Shown: positions 53,054 through 61,600 of the stretch, piece after piece | Position numbering within the stretch: position 1 is the first letter of the stretch | How the letters are laid out: every line of letters starts with the position of its first letter | Assembly: GCA_965200805.1 (NCBI GenBank) | Contig: OZ241384.1 | Span: 3,389,899 to 3,453,898 of the forward strand | Origin: MPNP01 sp026709725 | GTDB taxonomy: Bacteria > Pseudomonadota > Alphaproteobacteria > Rhodobacterales > Rhodobacteraceae | Direction: 5' to 3' | DNA: 64,000 nt | Program-made: the position numbers and the translations under genes | The notes under the pieces: generated by a model | What the model was told of the DNA's origin: nothing | Database searches by the model: none | What the model saw: the letters and a program-made list of their open reading frames with translations, nothing else

Positions 53054-54637
53054 GTGTCGAAGGTAACAACAGCAATGGAAGCTGTTCAGGGCATTGCCGA
53101 TAATGCTGTTGTTGCGGTCAATTCATCCAGCGGCCTGTGCTGTCCCGACTCCGTGCTCGCGGCCTTGGGGGAGCGACACTCCAGAACCCGATCGCCTGGC
53201 AATCTTACAATGATTCACCCAATTGCCGCAGGTGATATGTTTGGCACGAAGGGCGTTGATCATATTGCGATGCCCGGGTGCATCGGCACAATTATTGGCG
53301 GCAGTTATCCATCGGGCCCGACCCATGCCGAACCGCCCTTAATCTGGCAGAGAATCATCGCCAACGATGTCAGAGCCTACAACCTGCCCTCCGGCATCAT
53401 TTTCGATATGCTGCGTGAGGGCGCCGGCCTGCGGCCGGGTGTCCTGACCAAAGTTGGCCTTGAGACCTTTGTTGACCCTGCCCTGGAAGGCGGTGCCATG
53501 AATGATGCTGCCCGCGGGGCACCCATCGTCCGCCGGGAAACCTTCGATGGAGACGACTGGCTCTATTTTCCCGCCCTCAAACCCGATGTGGCCATCATCC
53601 GGGCGACAGTCGCTGACCAGCGGGGCAACCTCAGTTTCAAGTCAGAGGGAGCCTATCTGGGTGCCATGGAAATGGCGCTGGCCGCACACAACACGGGCGG
53701 CAGGGTTATTGCCCAGGTTCGTCATCTTGCCAAAGATGGCACAATCAGGCCGCATGATGTCCGCATACCGGGAATCCTTATTGATGCTGTTGTTGTGGCG
53801 CCGGACATGCTCCAGACAACCGAAACGCTCTATGACCCTGCTATTTCCGGCGAGTTGATCCGACCGCTTGACAGTTTCACTCTGCCGGAATTCGGGGTCC
53901 AGAAGATCATTGCCCGTCGTGTTGCCCAGTTCCTGAAGCGCGGCTGGGTGGTGAATATCGGTTTTGGGGTCTCTGCCAATGTGCCACGGATCTTTCTTGA
54001 GGAAGATCTGCATGGTGCTGTCACCTGGGTGATTGAGCAGGGCGGCATCGGCGGGATACCCCTTTCCGGTTTCAAATTTGGATGCACAGCGAATGCGGAA
54101 GCCTTCATCGCGTCCCCCGAACAGTTTACCTACTTCCAGGCTGGCGGATTTGACTGTGCGCTGCTGTCATTTCTTGAAATTGGCAGTGATGGATCCGTCA
54201 ATGTCTCCCGATTGCCATCCACACCGCATCGAACGGCTGGAGCCGGCGGGTTCATTGATATCACGGCAAGGGCCCGGCGCATTATCTTCTCGGGGACATT
54301 CAATGCTGGTGCCAGAATGCGAATCGATGGTGGACATCTTGTCATCGACAGGGAAGGGCATACGGCCAAACTGGTCAACGCGGTCAATCAGGTCTCATTT
54401 TCCGGCAGGCGTGCACACGCATCGGGCCAGGAGGTCACATTCGTAACCGAACGGTGTGTCATCAAGCTGGTGGACGGCACCCTGACTGTCACGGAGATTG
54501 CACCGGGCATTGATCCAGAGCGTGACATCCTTGCCAGAACTGCGGGAACGCTTGCCATCTCCCCGGATATCAAGCCCATGGACCCCAGACTGTTCTATCC
54601 AGAACCAATCGGCCTTGAGCGATGTCTGGGCACATAA
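53054..54637 (+). CDS. Acyl-CoA:acetate/3-ketoacid CoA-transferase (YdiF/propionate CoA-transferase family)
   Basis: About 527 residues, fused alpha and beta halves as in YdiF. The likely glutamate nucleophile is in TWVIEQGGIGGIPLSG, matching the VETGPIGG site of E. coli YdiF. Other family features are VDPALEGGAMNDAA, IRATVADQRGNLSF, GGFIDITARARRIIFSGTF and ITERAVF-like FVTERCVIKL. It moves CoA between acids. The start used is a GTG at 53054 with GGGGGATGGG upstream; a TTG at 53015 would extend it. The stop overlaps the enoyl-CoA hydratase start by 16 bp, so they act together. Confidence 0.92.
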   Translation: MSKVTTAMEAVQGIADNAVVAVNSSSGLCCPDSVLAALGERHSRTRSPGNLTMIHPIAAGDMFGTKGVDHIAMPGCIGTIIGGSYPSGPTHAEPPLIWQRIIANDVRAYNLPSGIIFDMLREGAGLRPGVLTKVGLETFVDPALEGGAMNDAARGAPIVRRETFDGDDWLYFPALKPDVAIIRATVADQRGNLSFKSEGAYLGAMEMALAAHNTGGRVIAQVRHLAKDGTIRPHDVRIPGILIDAVVVAPDMLQTTETLYDPAISGELIRPLDSFTLPEFGVQKIIARRVAQFLKRGWVVNIGFGVSANVPRIFLEEDLHGAVTWVIEQGGIGGIPLSGFKFGCTANAEAFIASPEQFTYFQAGGFDCALLSFLEIGSDGSVNVSRLPSTPHRTAGAGGFIDITARARRIIFSGTFNAGARMRIDGGHLVIDREGHTAKLVNAVNQVSFSGRRAHASGQEVTFVTERCVIKLVDGTLTVTEIAPGIDPERDILARTAGTLAISPDIKPMDPRLFYPEPIGLERCLGT

Positions 54638-55386
54638 CCTGCACAACCGAAAACGGCATTGTGCATCTCTGCCTGAATCGAGCGGAGAAGCGCAATGCTC
54701 TCAACGGTCCAATGATCGAATCCCTCCACACTGCATGCAGGGATATCAATGCGGGCAATGCGTCCCTTGTCCTGCTCTCCTCCGAAGGAGGAACATTCTG
54801 TGCCGGCGGTGATATTGATGCATGGAGTCAGCTCCAGCCGGAGGCGTTTGGCCGCCACTGGATCGCCAATGGCCATCGGGCATTTGATGCTCTTGCCCGG
54901 CTGCGTCAACCCGTCATCGCCCTCCTCAGCGGGCATGTGTTTGGGGGCGGTCTTGAACTCGCTGCCTGTGCCGACTTCCGCATTGCCGAAGAACATGTCC
55001 GGATCGGTCAGCCCGAACCATCCCTCGGTATTGTTCCCGGCTGGTCCGGCACACAACGCACGGTTCGCCGTTTTGGCTCCCAGGTCATCCGGCGCATGGC
55101 TCTCCTCGGAGAGGTGTTTTCCGCCAGGGAGGCCTGCGATCTCGGTCTTGTGGACCGGGTGGTCGACACAGGTCAGGCAATGGCAACCGCACAATCCCTG
55201 GCGGACAGGATTCAGTCCCTGTCACCCCGATCCCGTGAATTGGTCAAGCTCATGATCAATGCTGCCGAGGGGGAGGAGGTTGACAGGGTCATCGATAGTC
55301 TCGCCGGCACAATTGCCGCAGCCTCGGATGATCTTGCTGAAGGTCTGGCCGTCTGGCGACAAAACCGGCGAGAAAAAGAAAAATGA
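54622..55386 (+). CDS. Enoyl-CoA hydratase/isomerase family protein
   Basis: 254 residues with the crotonase fold. The CoA/oxyanion-hole segments are SEGGTFCAGGDIDAW (near 54-68) and SGHVFGGGLELAACADFRIA (near 103-122). The Glu of GQPEPSLGIVPGWSGTQRTVRRFG (near 129-152) is in the place of the second catalytic acid. Substrate unknown; with the CoA-transferase it suggests activation and breakdown of an organic acid. It overlaps its neighbours on both sides (16 and 4 bp). Confidence 0.93.
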   Translation: MSGHITCTTENGIVHLCLNRAEKRNALNGPMIESLHTACRDINAGNASLVLLSSEGGTFCAGGDIDAWSQLQPEAFGRHWIANGHRAFDALARLRQPVIALLSGHVFGGGLELAACADFRIAEEHVRIGQPEPSLGIVPGWSGTQRTVRRFGSQVIRRMALLGEVFSAREACDLGLVDRVVDTGQAMATAQSLADRIQSLSPRSRELVKLMINAAEGEEVDRVIDSLAGTIAAASDDLAEGLAVWRQNRREKEK

Positions 55387-55694
55387 TCCGCCATCTTGTT
55401 GCCCTGCGGTTCAAGCCGGACACGCCGCAAACCGTCAAGGAGTCGCTCTATCGGGAATTGGCCGCTCTTGATCAACATATTGATGGTATCCTCGACTTCC
55501 AGGTCCGGTCAAATGTGAGTGTTGAAGACGCGCTGGTCCGTGGCTATCGCGATCTCTTCTGGTTTGACTTTCGCGACACGGCTGTACGGGATGCCTATCT
55601 CGCCGACCCCACCCACCAGGCAATCGGGAGGCGTATCATCGCCCTGCTGGCTGAAGGTCCGGATGATATTTTTGTCCTTGACTTTACGGTCTGA
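55383..55694 (+). CDS. Dabb (stress-responsive A/B barrel) domain protein
   Basis: 103 residues forming one dimeric alpha/beta barrel: MIRHLVALRFKPDTPQTVKESL at the start, then ILDFQVRSNVSVEDALVRGYRDLFWFDFRDTAVRDAYLADPTHQAIGRRI. Such small proteins act as lyases or binding proteins, often in aromatic or carboxylic acid pathways. Its ATG overlaps the hydratase stop by 4 bp, making it the third gene of the operon. Confidence 0.9.
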   Translation: MIRHLVALRFKPDTPQTVKESLYRELAALDQHIDGILDFQVRSNVSVEDALVRGYRDLFWFDFRDTAVRDAYLADPTHQAIGRRIIALLAEGPDDIFVLDFTV

Positions 55695-55859
55695 CGCGCA
55701 AGTGCCAGATTCTTTGGGTGCCAGCATAACAAAAATTGAGTTCTCCGGCAGACGCAAATTGGGGGCATCGACCGTTGGCACCCCTCCTCTCGCGGCAATC
55801 ACTGAACGGCATTCCTCACCTCTGATGGCGTCATGAGGGCAAAGATTCAAAGTGGGGGC

Positions 55860-55934
55860 AGTGGCTCAGTTTGAAATCCAAACCACTGCGGAGCCCAGAC
55901 GCCTAGCGGTGAGCCCTGCGACTCACCGCGCACC
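55860..55934 (+). repeat. 75-bp inverted repeat, left copy
   Basis: Reverse complement of 56743-56817 with one mismatch that I can see. The pair encloses a small Calx-beta gene and a TnpB tail. The repeat includes the short palindrome GTTTGAA..TTCAAAC-like element. Confidence 0.92.
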
Positions 55935-55967
55935 GGCCCAACCCGGATAAAGGGTGTTCGATGAGGA

Positions 55968-56471
55968 CTACCGCTTCGTTGGGCCGGTGTCGGTGTTCCG
56001 GATCCAACCCTGAAATGTTGCCTGCGTAGGAAGGCCGGAGACAATCCAGCGGTCAGTCCATCGGTACTGGCCCCAGACCATGCCGTAGCCGTGGGTCTCC
56101 GGGTCTGACAGGACAAGGTTGAAGTTCTCGGTGCCGTCGGCAATGCTGTCGGTGTAGGTTCGGACCCGGACATCCGTACCGAGGACTCCCGCCTCAAGCA
56201 CGACATACCCCTCAGCCGCCTCGTAGTCGCTGCCCGCACGGGCATTCAGGTCCTGCGTGCGGTAGGCATAGCGAACCTTGAAGTCGAGCGGGCGGGACAG
56301 GAACACGTGGAACACCACATCCTCGCCCTCACGCGCAGAGGCTTCCTGCGCATCCAGAGACGCCGACACGTCAGGAATGACCACCTGGGCCGCGACCGGG
56401 TGGGCCAGCGCCAACACCAGCAGGGCCGCAAACCGGGCCAGGGGGCCGCCCTTGAGCAGATTGGGTTTCAT
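55968..56471 (-). CDS. Small secreted Calx-beta domain protein
   Basis: 167 residues. A signal peptide (MKPNLLKGGPLARFAALLVLALAHPVAA, cleavage near 28) is followed by one Calx-beta domain: SAREGEDVVFHVFLSRPLDFKVRYAYRTQDLNARAGSDY, then DGTENFNLVLSDPETHGYG. The ATG at 56471 has AGGAG about 9 nt upstream. It resembles the N-terminal part of large Calx-beta adhesins such as the one at 61601-64000, so it may be a truncated relic, or a small periplasmic protein in its own right. It lies entirely inside a pair of 75-bp inverted repeats. Confidence 0.75.
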   Translation of the reverse strand: MKPNLLKGGPLARFAALLVLALAHPVAAQVVIPDVSASLDAQEASAREGEDVVFHVFLSRPLDFKVRYAYRTQDLNARAGSDYEAAEGYVVLEAGVLGTDVRVRTYTDSIADGTENFNLVLSDPETHGYGMVWGQYRWTDRWIVSGLPTQATFQGWIRNTDTGPTKR

Positions 56472-56549
56472 GTCAACATCTCCTATCCAGTCAATGACAT
56501 TGCCGCACCGCCACCTGTCCGACGGCGCACGCCGGACATAACAGGAGGG

Positions 56550-56774
56550 TTGACGAAACGCAAGCGGGGATTGAACCGCAGCATCCTCGGCGGCGCATGG
56601 GGCACCCTCGCCCGAATCCTTGAGCAAAAGGCGCACAAGGTCGTGGAGGTGCCTGCGCACCACACATCCCAAACCTGTTCAATGTGCGGCCATGCTGATA
56701 CGGAGAGCCGCGTCGGACGCAAGTTCCGCTGCAACGCTTGCGGGTGCGCGGTGAGTCGCAGGGCTCACCGCTAG
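56550..56774 (+). pseudogene. tnpB: TnpB (IS200/IS605-type) C-terminal fragment
   Basis: About 74 residues: KRGLNRSILGGAWGTLARIL, then VEVPAHHTSQTCSMCGHADTESR and FRCNACGCAV. This is the end of the RuvC-like domain and the CxxC..CxxC zinc ribbon of TnpB. The upstream bulk of the protein is missing, and the final D-x-N-A segment (third RuvC acidic residue) is replaced by SRRAHR, which is encoded by the 75-bp repeat. The fragment cannot be an active nuclease. Confidence 0.85.
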
Positions 56775-56817
56775 GCGTCTGGGCTCCGCAGTGGTTTGAA
56801 TTTCAAACTGAGCCACT
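56743..56817 (+). repeat. 75-bp inverted repeat, right copy
   Basis: Overlaps the end of the TnpB fragment and continues past its stop, as a transposon right end would. Inverted copy at 55860-55934. Confidence 0.92.
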
Positions 56818-57434
56818 ACCCAAATTTAACACCCGCCCGGTCATCAGGTGGCGTGGAACGGATACTTCAGGCTGACTGCGTGCCACAGACGATCAAGAGA
56901 TCGATTCGTCAGGGCGACCGGAGAGTCTCCTGCCGCTTCTGGCAGGGCCAACGGAACCGCAGGCACGGGCGTTCACGCTTCTGGAGATTAACGGGTCTCC
57001 GCCCGGTCCTCCACCGGACGGAGACCCGGATCCGGCCCCTGCCCCCTCTGCATGCCGGCCTCCTCTGCCCTCCGTCCGGCCCGGCCCATGCGCCCGCCCC
57101 GCAAACCCCTCCTCCGGATGATGCGAAGGGGAGCAGGCCCGGGATGACCGCCCCTCCGTCGTCGCCCGGCCGCGCAATCAGGGAGCGGATGGCACGCCGG
57201 TGCACGGTTTCCGGATCCTGCTGGATGATCTTGGCACCATCACCCGCAAGACCGTCGAGTCCTGTCTCGAAAACACGCAAGCCTTCCGGATGATCACACG
57301 ACCGACACCCTTGCAGGAACGAGCCCTCGATTGGCTGGGGATCCGGCGCAAGCAGTCCGGGTCGATCCCCTTCCGGAAAAATCGGACCTGTTCAGGATCG
57401 GTGGCGTGCGCTGATCGGGCTCTGGAGGTTCGGG
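56818..57434. other. Intergenic, no gene seen
   Basis: About 620 bp of GC-rich sequence with open frames but no recognisable protein. It may hold further transposon debris. Confidence 0.45.
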
Positions 57435-58740
57435 CTAAATCACATCGCCGTCATGCAGCAGGCGCAGGAAATCACCGTATGGAAGTATGTCAATGCCATC
57501 TATGCGGCGATGATCCTGCTCAGCACTCACAATATAAGCGGAACGTGGAGAAAATTCACCAATGAAGGCCCGCATCCCCCGCAAATCACGATGACGGACA
57601 CGGGTCTTGACTTCGACCGCAACTTCACCATCGCCGAGTATGAAATCGACCTCGAGTCCCGACTTGGTGCGCCAGAACCGGATCGAATGATCCTGTTCAC
57701 GGTAACCGCGGGCGGCAATGAGCTCAAGTAAAATGAAATGTTCAAAGGCGCGACCGAATTCAGCCCCGGTCTGATGATCAAGGGAACTGCCGCATATCTG
57801 GCACGCCACGCCTGTATCAAAGAGGTAGAACTTGGGAGTCGAGGTAATGCTTTGGCGACCGCTTTTTCGGTGAAAGGGCTGGATTCGATACCCGACAAGG
57901 CTGTCCTCCAGGATATCAAAATAGGTCTTGACCGTTTTTGCATCGACAGCACAGTCACGGCTGATCGAAGCATAGTTGAGCAGCTCTCCATGACAGAATC
58001 GTAAACTCTCGAAAAAACGAACAAAGGCCGACGCATTGCGGGTGGCGGCCTCATTGACAATCTCTTCCGTGAGATAGTCACGCACATAGGCTGCGAGCGA
58101 GCGCCTGTAATGCGGTTGGTCGTAGATTGATGGGAGCATCCCCCGATTGAGTGCTTGCAGCAAGTCAAATTCCGGTATCTCACGCCAGCTCAACGGGAAC
58201 AAATCAAAACGCCAGGCCCGACCACCGAGCAGACTGACCCGGGCCCGTCGCAATCGCCGTGTACTTGAACCGCAAAGGATGAATGACAGACCCCGACTTT
58301 CGATGAGGCGATGCACCTCATCAAGCAATGACGGAACCTTTTGAATTTCATCAATAATGATTGGTCGTCCCAGAATCCCGGGAGACATCCGGGCAAGTCT
58401 TTCTCCAAGCCGTGCGGGCCGTGCACCCAGCGACAGGGCATCATCCGAGTTGAGGAGATCCAAATGGAAGCTTTCCGGGAATTTTTGTCGCAGTAATGTC
58501 GATTTACCGGTTTGCCGTGCACCCCAAAGAAATGGGGATTATATATTTGAGTAACCAAAAATTAAATTAGTTCATAAGGATCAGTATTTTATGCTTTAAT
58601 TCCCATCTATGGATACAGTTGGTTCATGTCATTGATTATATGAGATAAATTAGGAAATTGGTCACTCAAGTATATAATCCCCAAAGAAATGCAGACTGAC
58701 CACGCGGTAGATCCATAATCAATTGTCGTTGATAACTCAT
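57435..58740 (-). pseudogene. AAA_14/DUF4143 ATPase gene interrupted by a MITE
   Basis: Downstream of the insertion the frame reads FLWGARQTGKSTLL (Walker A), IIIDEIQKVPSLLDEVHRLI (Walker B), LILCGSS-like sensor FILCGSSTRRLRR, and the C-terminal DUF4143 nuclease-like part with LEVDFILGDGEVAVEVKT. A TAA stop lies just before the Walker A motif, inside inserted DNA. Removing 58535-58691 (147-bp element plus one 10-bp duplication) joins MSYQRQLIMDLPRGQSA to FLWGARQTGKST in frame, giving a 382-residue protein with ATG at 58740 and GGGGGA upstream. The present gene lacks its start, so the product is lost or N-terminally truncated. Confidence 0.9.
58535..58681. mobile_element. 147-bp AT-rich MITE with terminal inverted repeats and 10-bp target duplication
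   Basis: Termini 58535-58558 and 58658-58681 are 24-bp inverted repeats with 2 mismatches, beginning GGGATTATATA. Both sides carry CAAAGAAATG (58525-58534 and 58682-58691). It encodes nothing and is much more AT-rich than its surroundings. It interrupts the DUF4143 ATPase gene. Confidence 0.93.
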
Positions 58741-58807
58741 CGGGATCATTCCCCCGAATAGTTCTACCAATCTGGATTGTATTCCTGATTAGTATGGCAG
58801 ACAATTA

Positions 58808-59737
58808 GGGCCTGTTGACACCCACCGCCCCGCAATCACGCCAGCCACCCGATCAATGAAGGCCGGGACGCTCACCACCGTCCCGCCTGCCCGTGTCGCA
58901 ATCCCCCGGAACTCCTTGCGTTTCGCGAAGACGTTCCCGATCTGGTGCCGCCGGCCCTCCGGATCCCGGTCAGGCTCCCCATCACGGTCCGTCTCTTCCG
59001 GGCCGGAATGACGGCCCTGATTCCCCGTGCCTCGAGATCGGCAAGCAGACTGTCCACCTCTGCGGCCCTGCCCTCAATGAGGGCCCCGCAGTCGAGATCG
59101 GCAAGCACCGCATCCGCTCCCCATCCAGTGGGCCGGGTGGGGTCATGGGCCCCACCGGGCAGGATGGTGAAGCGGACGAGAGAGCCGAGGGCATCCGTCA
59201 CCGCCACGATCCTGGGGGTCAGACCGCCCCGGGAGCGGCCGATGGCCTGGCACCCCCCATCCCCTTGATCCCTATTGGGCGCCGGCGGCCTTGGCATGGG
59301 CCGGAGGGTGGTGCCACAGGTACAGACGTCTTCGAGATCGAACGCCGCCGACAGGGCATTGAACAGACGCTCGAACACACCGTTCCTGGCCCAGCGCCGG
59401 ACGCGCTGGCGGGCCGGGTTCCCCTTCAGTGGGTCAGGGTGCCGGGCCGAAATGCGGGGGCAGGTCGCGCCAGGGGGCGCCCGTGCGCCCGGGAGATCAG
59501 GGGAGAGGCCAGAGGATGGCCTCGAGAAAGAGACGGTTGTCCCTGGCGGTGCCGCCGGGGTCGCCGGCCCTGCCGGGACAGAGGGGCGCGATCCTGGCCC
59601 CCATGCGACAGGTGAGGATGGTTCTGCCCGGATTCATGGGTCTGCTCCTGCCGGATGATGCCGCCATTTTTGGCGTGCTGTTGGGGTCTGGAATAGCACT
59701 GGAATCGGGATCGATCAGGGGGAGTGTCAACAGGCCC
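58808..59737 (-). mobile_element. IS5-family-like insertion sequence
   Basis: About 930 bp. Ends are inverted repeats starting GGGCCTGTTGACAC, and TA is present on both outer sides (58806-58807 and 59738-59739), consistent with a 2-bp target duplication. It encodes a DDE transposase in broken frames on the minus strand. It lies 67 bp upstream of the disrupted DUF4143 gene. Confidence 0.88.
58815..59378 (-). pseudogene. IS5-type DDE transposase, frameshifted
   Basis: The frame from 59378 reads MFERLFNALSAAFDLEDV, then QAIGRSRGGLTPRIVAVTDALGSLVRFTILPGGAHDPT and LADLEARGIRAVIPARKRR, all typical IS5 sequence. Near 58985-59000 the reading shifts: the conserved C-terminus (GRRHQIGNVFAKRKEFRGIATR, then FIDRVAGVIAG) is in another frame. 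The N-terminal portion (59380-59730) is also in a different frame. Some IS5 elements use programmed frameshifting between two frames, but a third switch near the 3' end points to decay. Confidence 0.82.
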
Positions 59738-60315
59738 TAAGATCTCCGCAAACCGTGACCCTGTCTTCCATCGAACAGTGATCGCTCCGGTTCTGGGTCT
59801 GAAGGAATTCAGGCCGAACTGCGAGCGCTTTTCGGAGTATGGAGGGAGTCGGTATGCGATTTTGGCCGGACATGCAGATGCACATCAGCGAGTGAATCGG
59901 TGTTTCCAGTCCTTGCACGGCGGTCAGATCTGGATTTCCATTTTCGGCCTGGAAAAAGTCCGCCCCGCTGCTTTGGTGAGGGTGATTCCACCTCGACCTT
60001 CACCCACTTACCACAGCCCGCAGTTCTGGCAGGCATGGTCTTCTTCGTGTTTCTGATGTTCAACAATCTGCATGATCCTTTTTTACTGCGCTTCGCGTGT
60101 ACAGGACCCAATGAGGGCATTGTATATGTTCACGATATCCGAAACGCAGTACCGTCACCGTCCTCCACGCCCAGAAAGACAACCCCGTCCCAGTCTGAGG
60201 CGCAACAGTCACAGCGCGGCCTGTTCGCCCCGAGCGGGCGGGTGATGAAGACGGTCGGGCCAGGCTGGTGGCCAGTGCATGCTGGACTCCTCCGCCCTGC
60301 GGGTGCACAGGCATG
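59738..60315. other. Intergenic, no gene seen
   Basis: Between the insertion sequence and a second transposase relic. Open frames are short and without motifs. Confidence 0.45.
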
Positions 60316-60650
60316 CCACCGAAAACCCATCCCGTCCTCAGCGGAACAGACGCGGTGCAGATGCTGATTCCGATCCGGGTCCGCTATGCGCAGGCCCAGC
60401 CGCCGCTGGCCGACCTCGCGCCCGGTGAAACCGTCCCGGGTAACAAGGCCTGTGATGCCGCTGCCGTTGTTCACTGTATTGAACGGTTGGGCGGGACGGT
60501 CAACATCCCCGCGCACATGCCGCAAGTGCCCCGGCCCCTTGACCACACGCTTGACAGGGAGTGCAAGCGGAACGGGCGGATCTTGGCAGGATCAAGGAAT
60601 TCCGCCGGGTCGCAGCGCACACGGGCAGGACGATTGAATGGAGATGCGGC
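60316..60650 (+). pseudogene. Second IS5-type transposase relic
   Basis: One frame gives PPLADLAPGETVPGNKACDAAAVVHCIERLGGTVNIPAH and VPRPLDHTLDRECKRNG, corresponding to the A-D-K-x-Y-D...IPPR...YD..LY..R region of IS5 transposases. From about 60590 the match continues in another frame (LGRIKEFRRVAAHTGRTIEW). Only the C-terminal third is visible and it is frameshifted, so it is a remnant unrelated to the intact-ended element nearby. Confidence 0.65.
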
Positions 60651-61502
60651 CCGACATCCCACCACTACCGACAGGAGCCTTGGCACTGTCAATAACCGCC
60701 AATTGGATGAAACTGCCTTCGATGGCCCACGCCGTACCCGTGAAGGCAGCACCCACTTCACCGATACGCAGCTGTCCGTCGCCTATCAATCCCACGCACT
60801 TAACCCCATCCCGATCTCATGCCATACCGTTCCGCATCATGCAGATCGGCATGCAACAGATATCAGCAGAGACGGAAGACAGGTTCACTGCTGCCTACAG
60901 ATCGCCACTCCGCCCTGGTCGAGGGCTCTGTACAGTCGTGGACTGCGGGGCCTGAGCGGGACCCCGTGCCTCACCTCGACCCCATCGGATGACGGATACC
61001 CGGAGGGGGATGCTGTCCCGCCTGGCAGGCGCACCACCAGTGCGCCTGCCCGCGGCCCGGGCGATGACGCCGGGAAGGTAACAATGGGGCAGTTCATGGT
61101 CCTGACTGGTGGTCTGTCGGACGTCCACCCCTCGAAGCGTCAGCCGCTGCCCGGGACGGAGAATCTATGGCAGGGCATGCGGACTCTCGGGAGAGTGTGC
61201 CGGCAATCAGGGCATGGGAGATGATCGTGAGGCAGGGGAATGATGAGGTTTCAAGTCTGTTGTATTGATGGGGGCGGGGCGGCACCCGCCACTCAGAGCA
61301 GCGTGGCGGTTGTTGTTTCCATGGAGTGACAGAAGGCATCAGATTGATCCAGATCGGGCAGGATAATTCGTCCCGTGTTCTTTCAGCAAGATCCATCCGC
61401 ACCCCTCTGTCAAGTGGTGCACGAATGAGTCCGTCAGGGAAAAGGGTTCTCCGTCATTGGTCCCTCTTGCACTGTGTTACAAAAAGGCACTCCAGTCCTT
61501 GA
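60651..61502. other. Intergenic, no gene seen
   Basis: About 850 bp. No reliable frame, RNA or repeat recognised. Confidence 0.45.
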
Positions 61503-61524
61503 CCCCCGAGCGTCCTCTGGGGGG
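61503..61524 (-). terminator. Possible terminator of the Calx-beta/beta-barrel gene
   Basis: CCCCCGAG and CTCTGGGGG form a short GC-rich hairpin about 77 bp past the stop at 61601. A T-rich stretch (CTTTTTG on the minus strand) follows some 20 nt later. Confidence 0.4.
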
Positions 61525-61600
61525 CAGGAACTGGAATGCTATTGGTTCCGTCGGACCCCCGGTCAGGTGGTGGCACCAGTCGTGCTGGCGCACACCTCGC

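Noticed and set aside
56303..56780. Active TnpB with a guide RNA
   Set aside because: Only the zinc-ribbon end is left; the N-terminal RuvC part and the last acidic residue are missing.
60268..61224. A 318-codon plus-strand gene
   Set aside because: Only an internal part matches IS5 transposase, and the match continues in another frame, so the long frame is accidental and the segment is a pseudogene.
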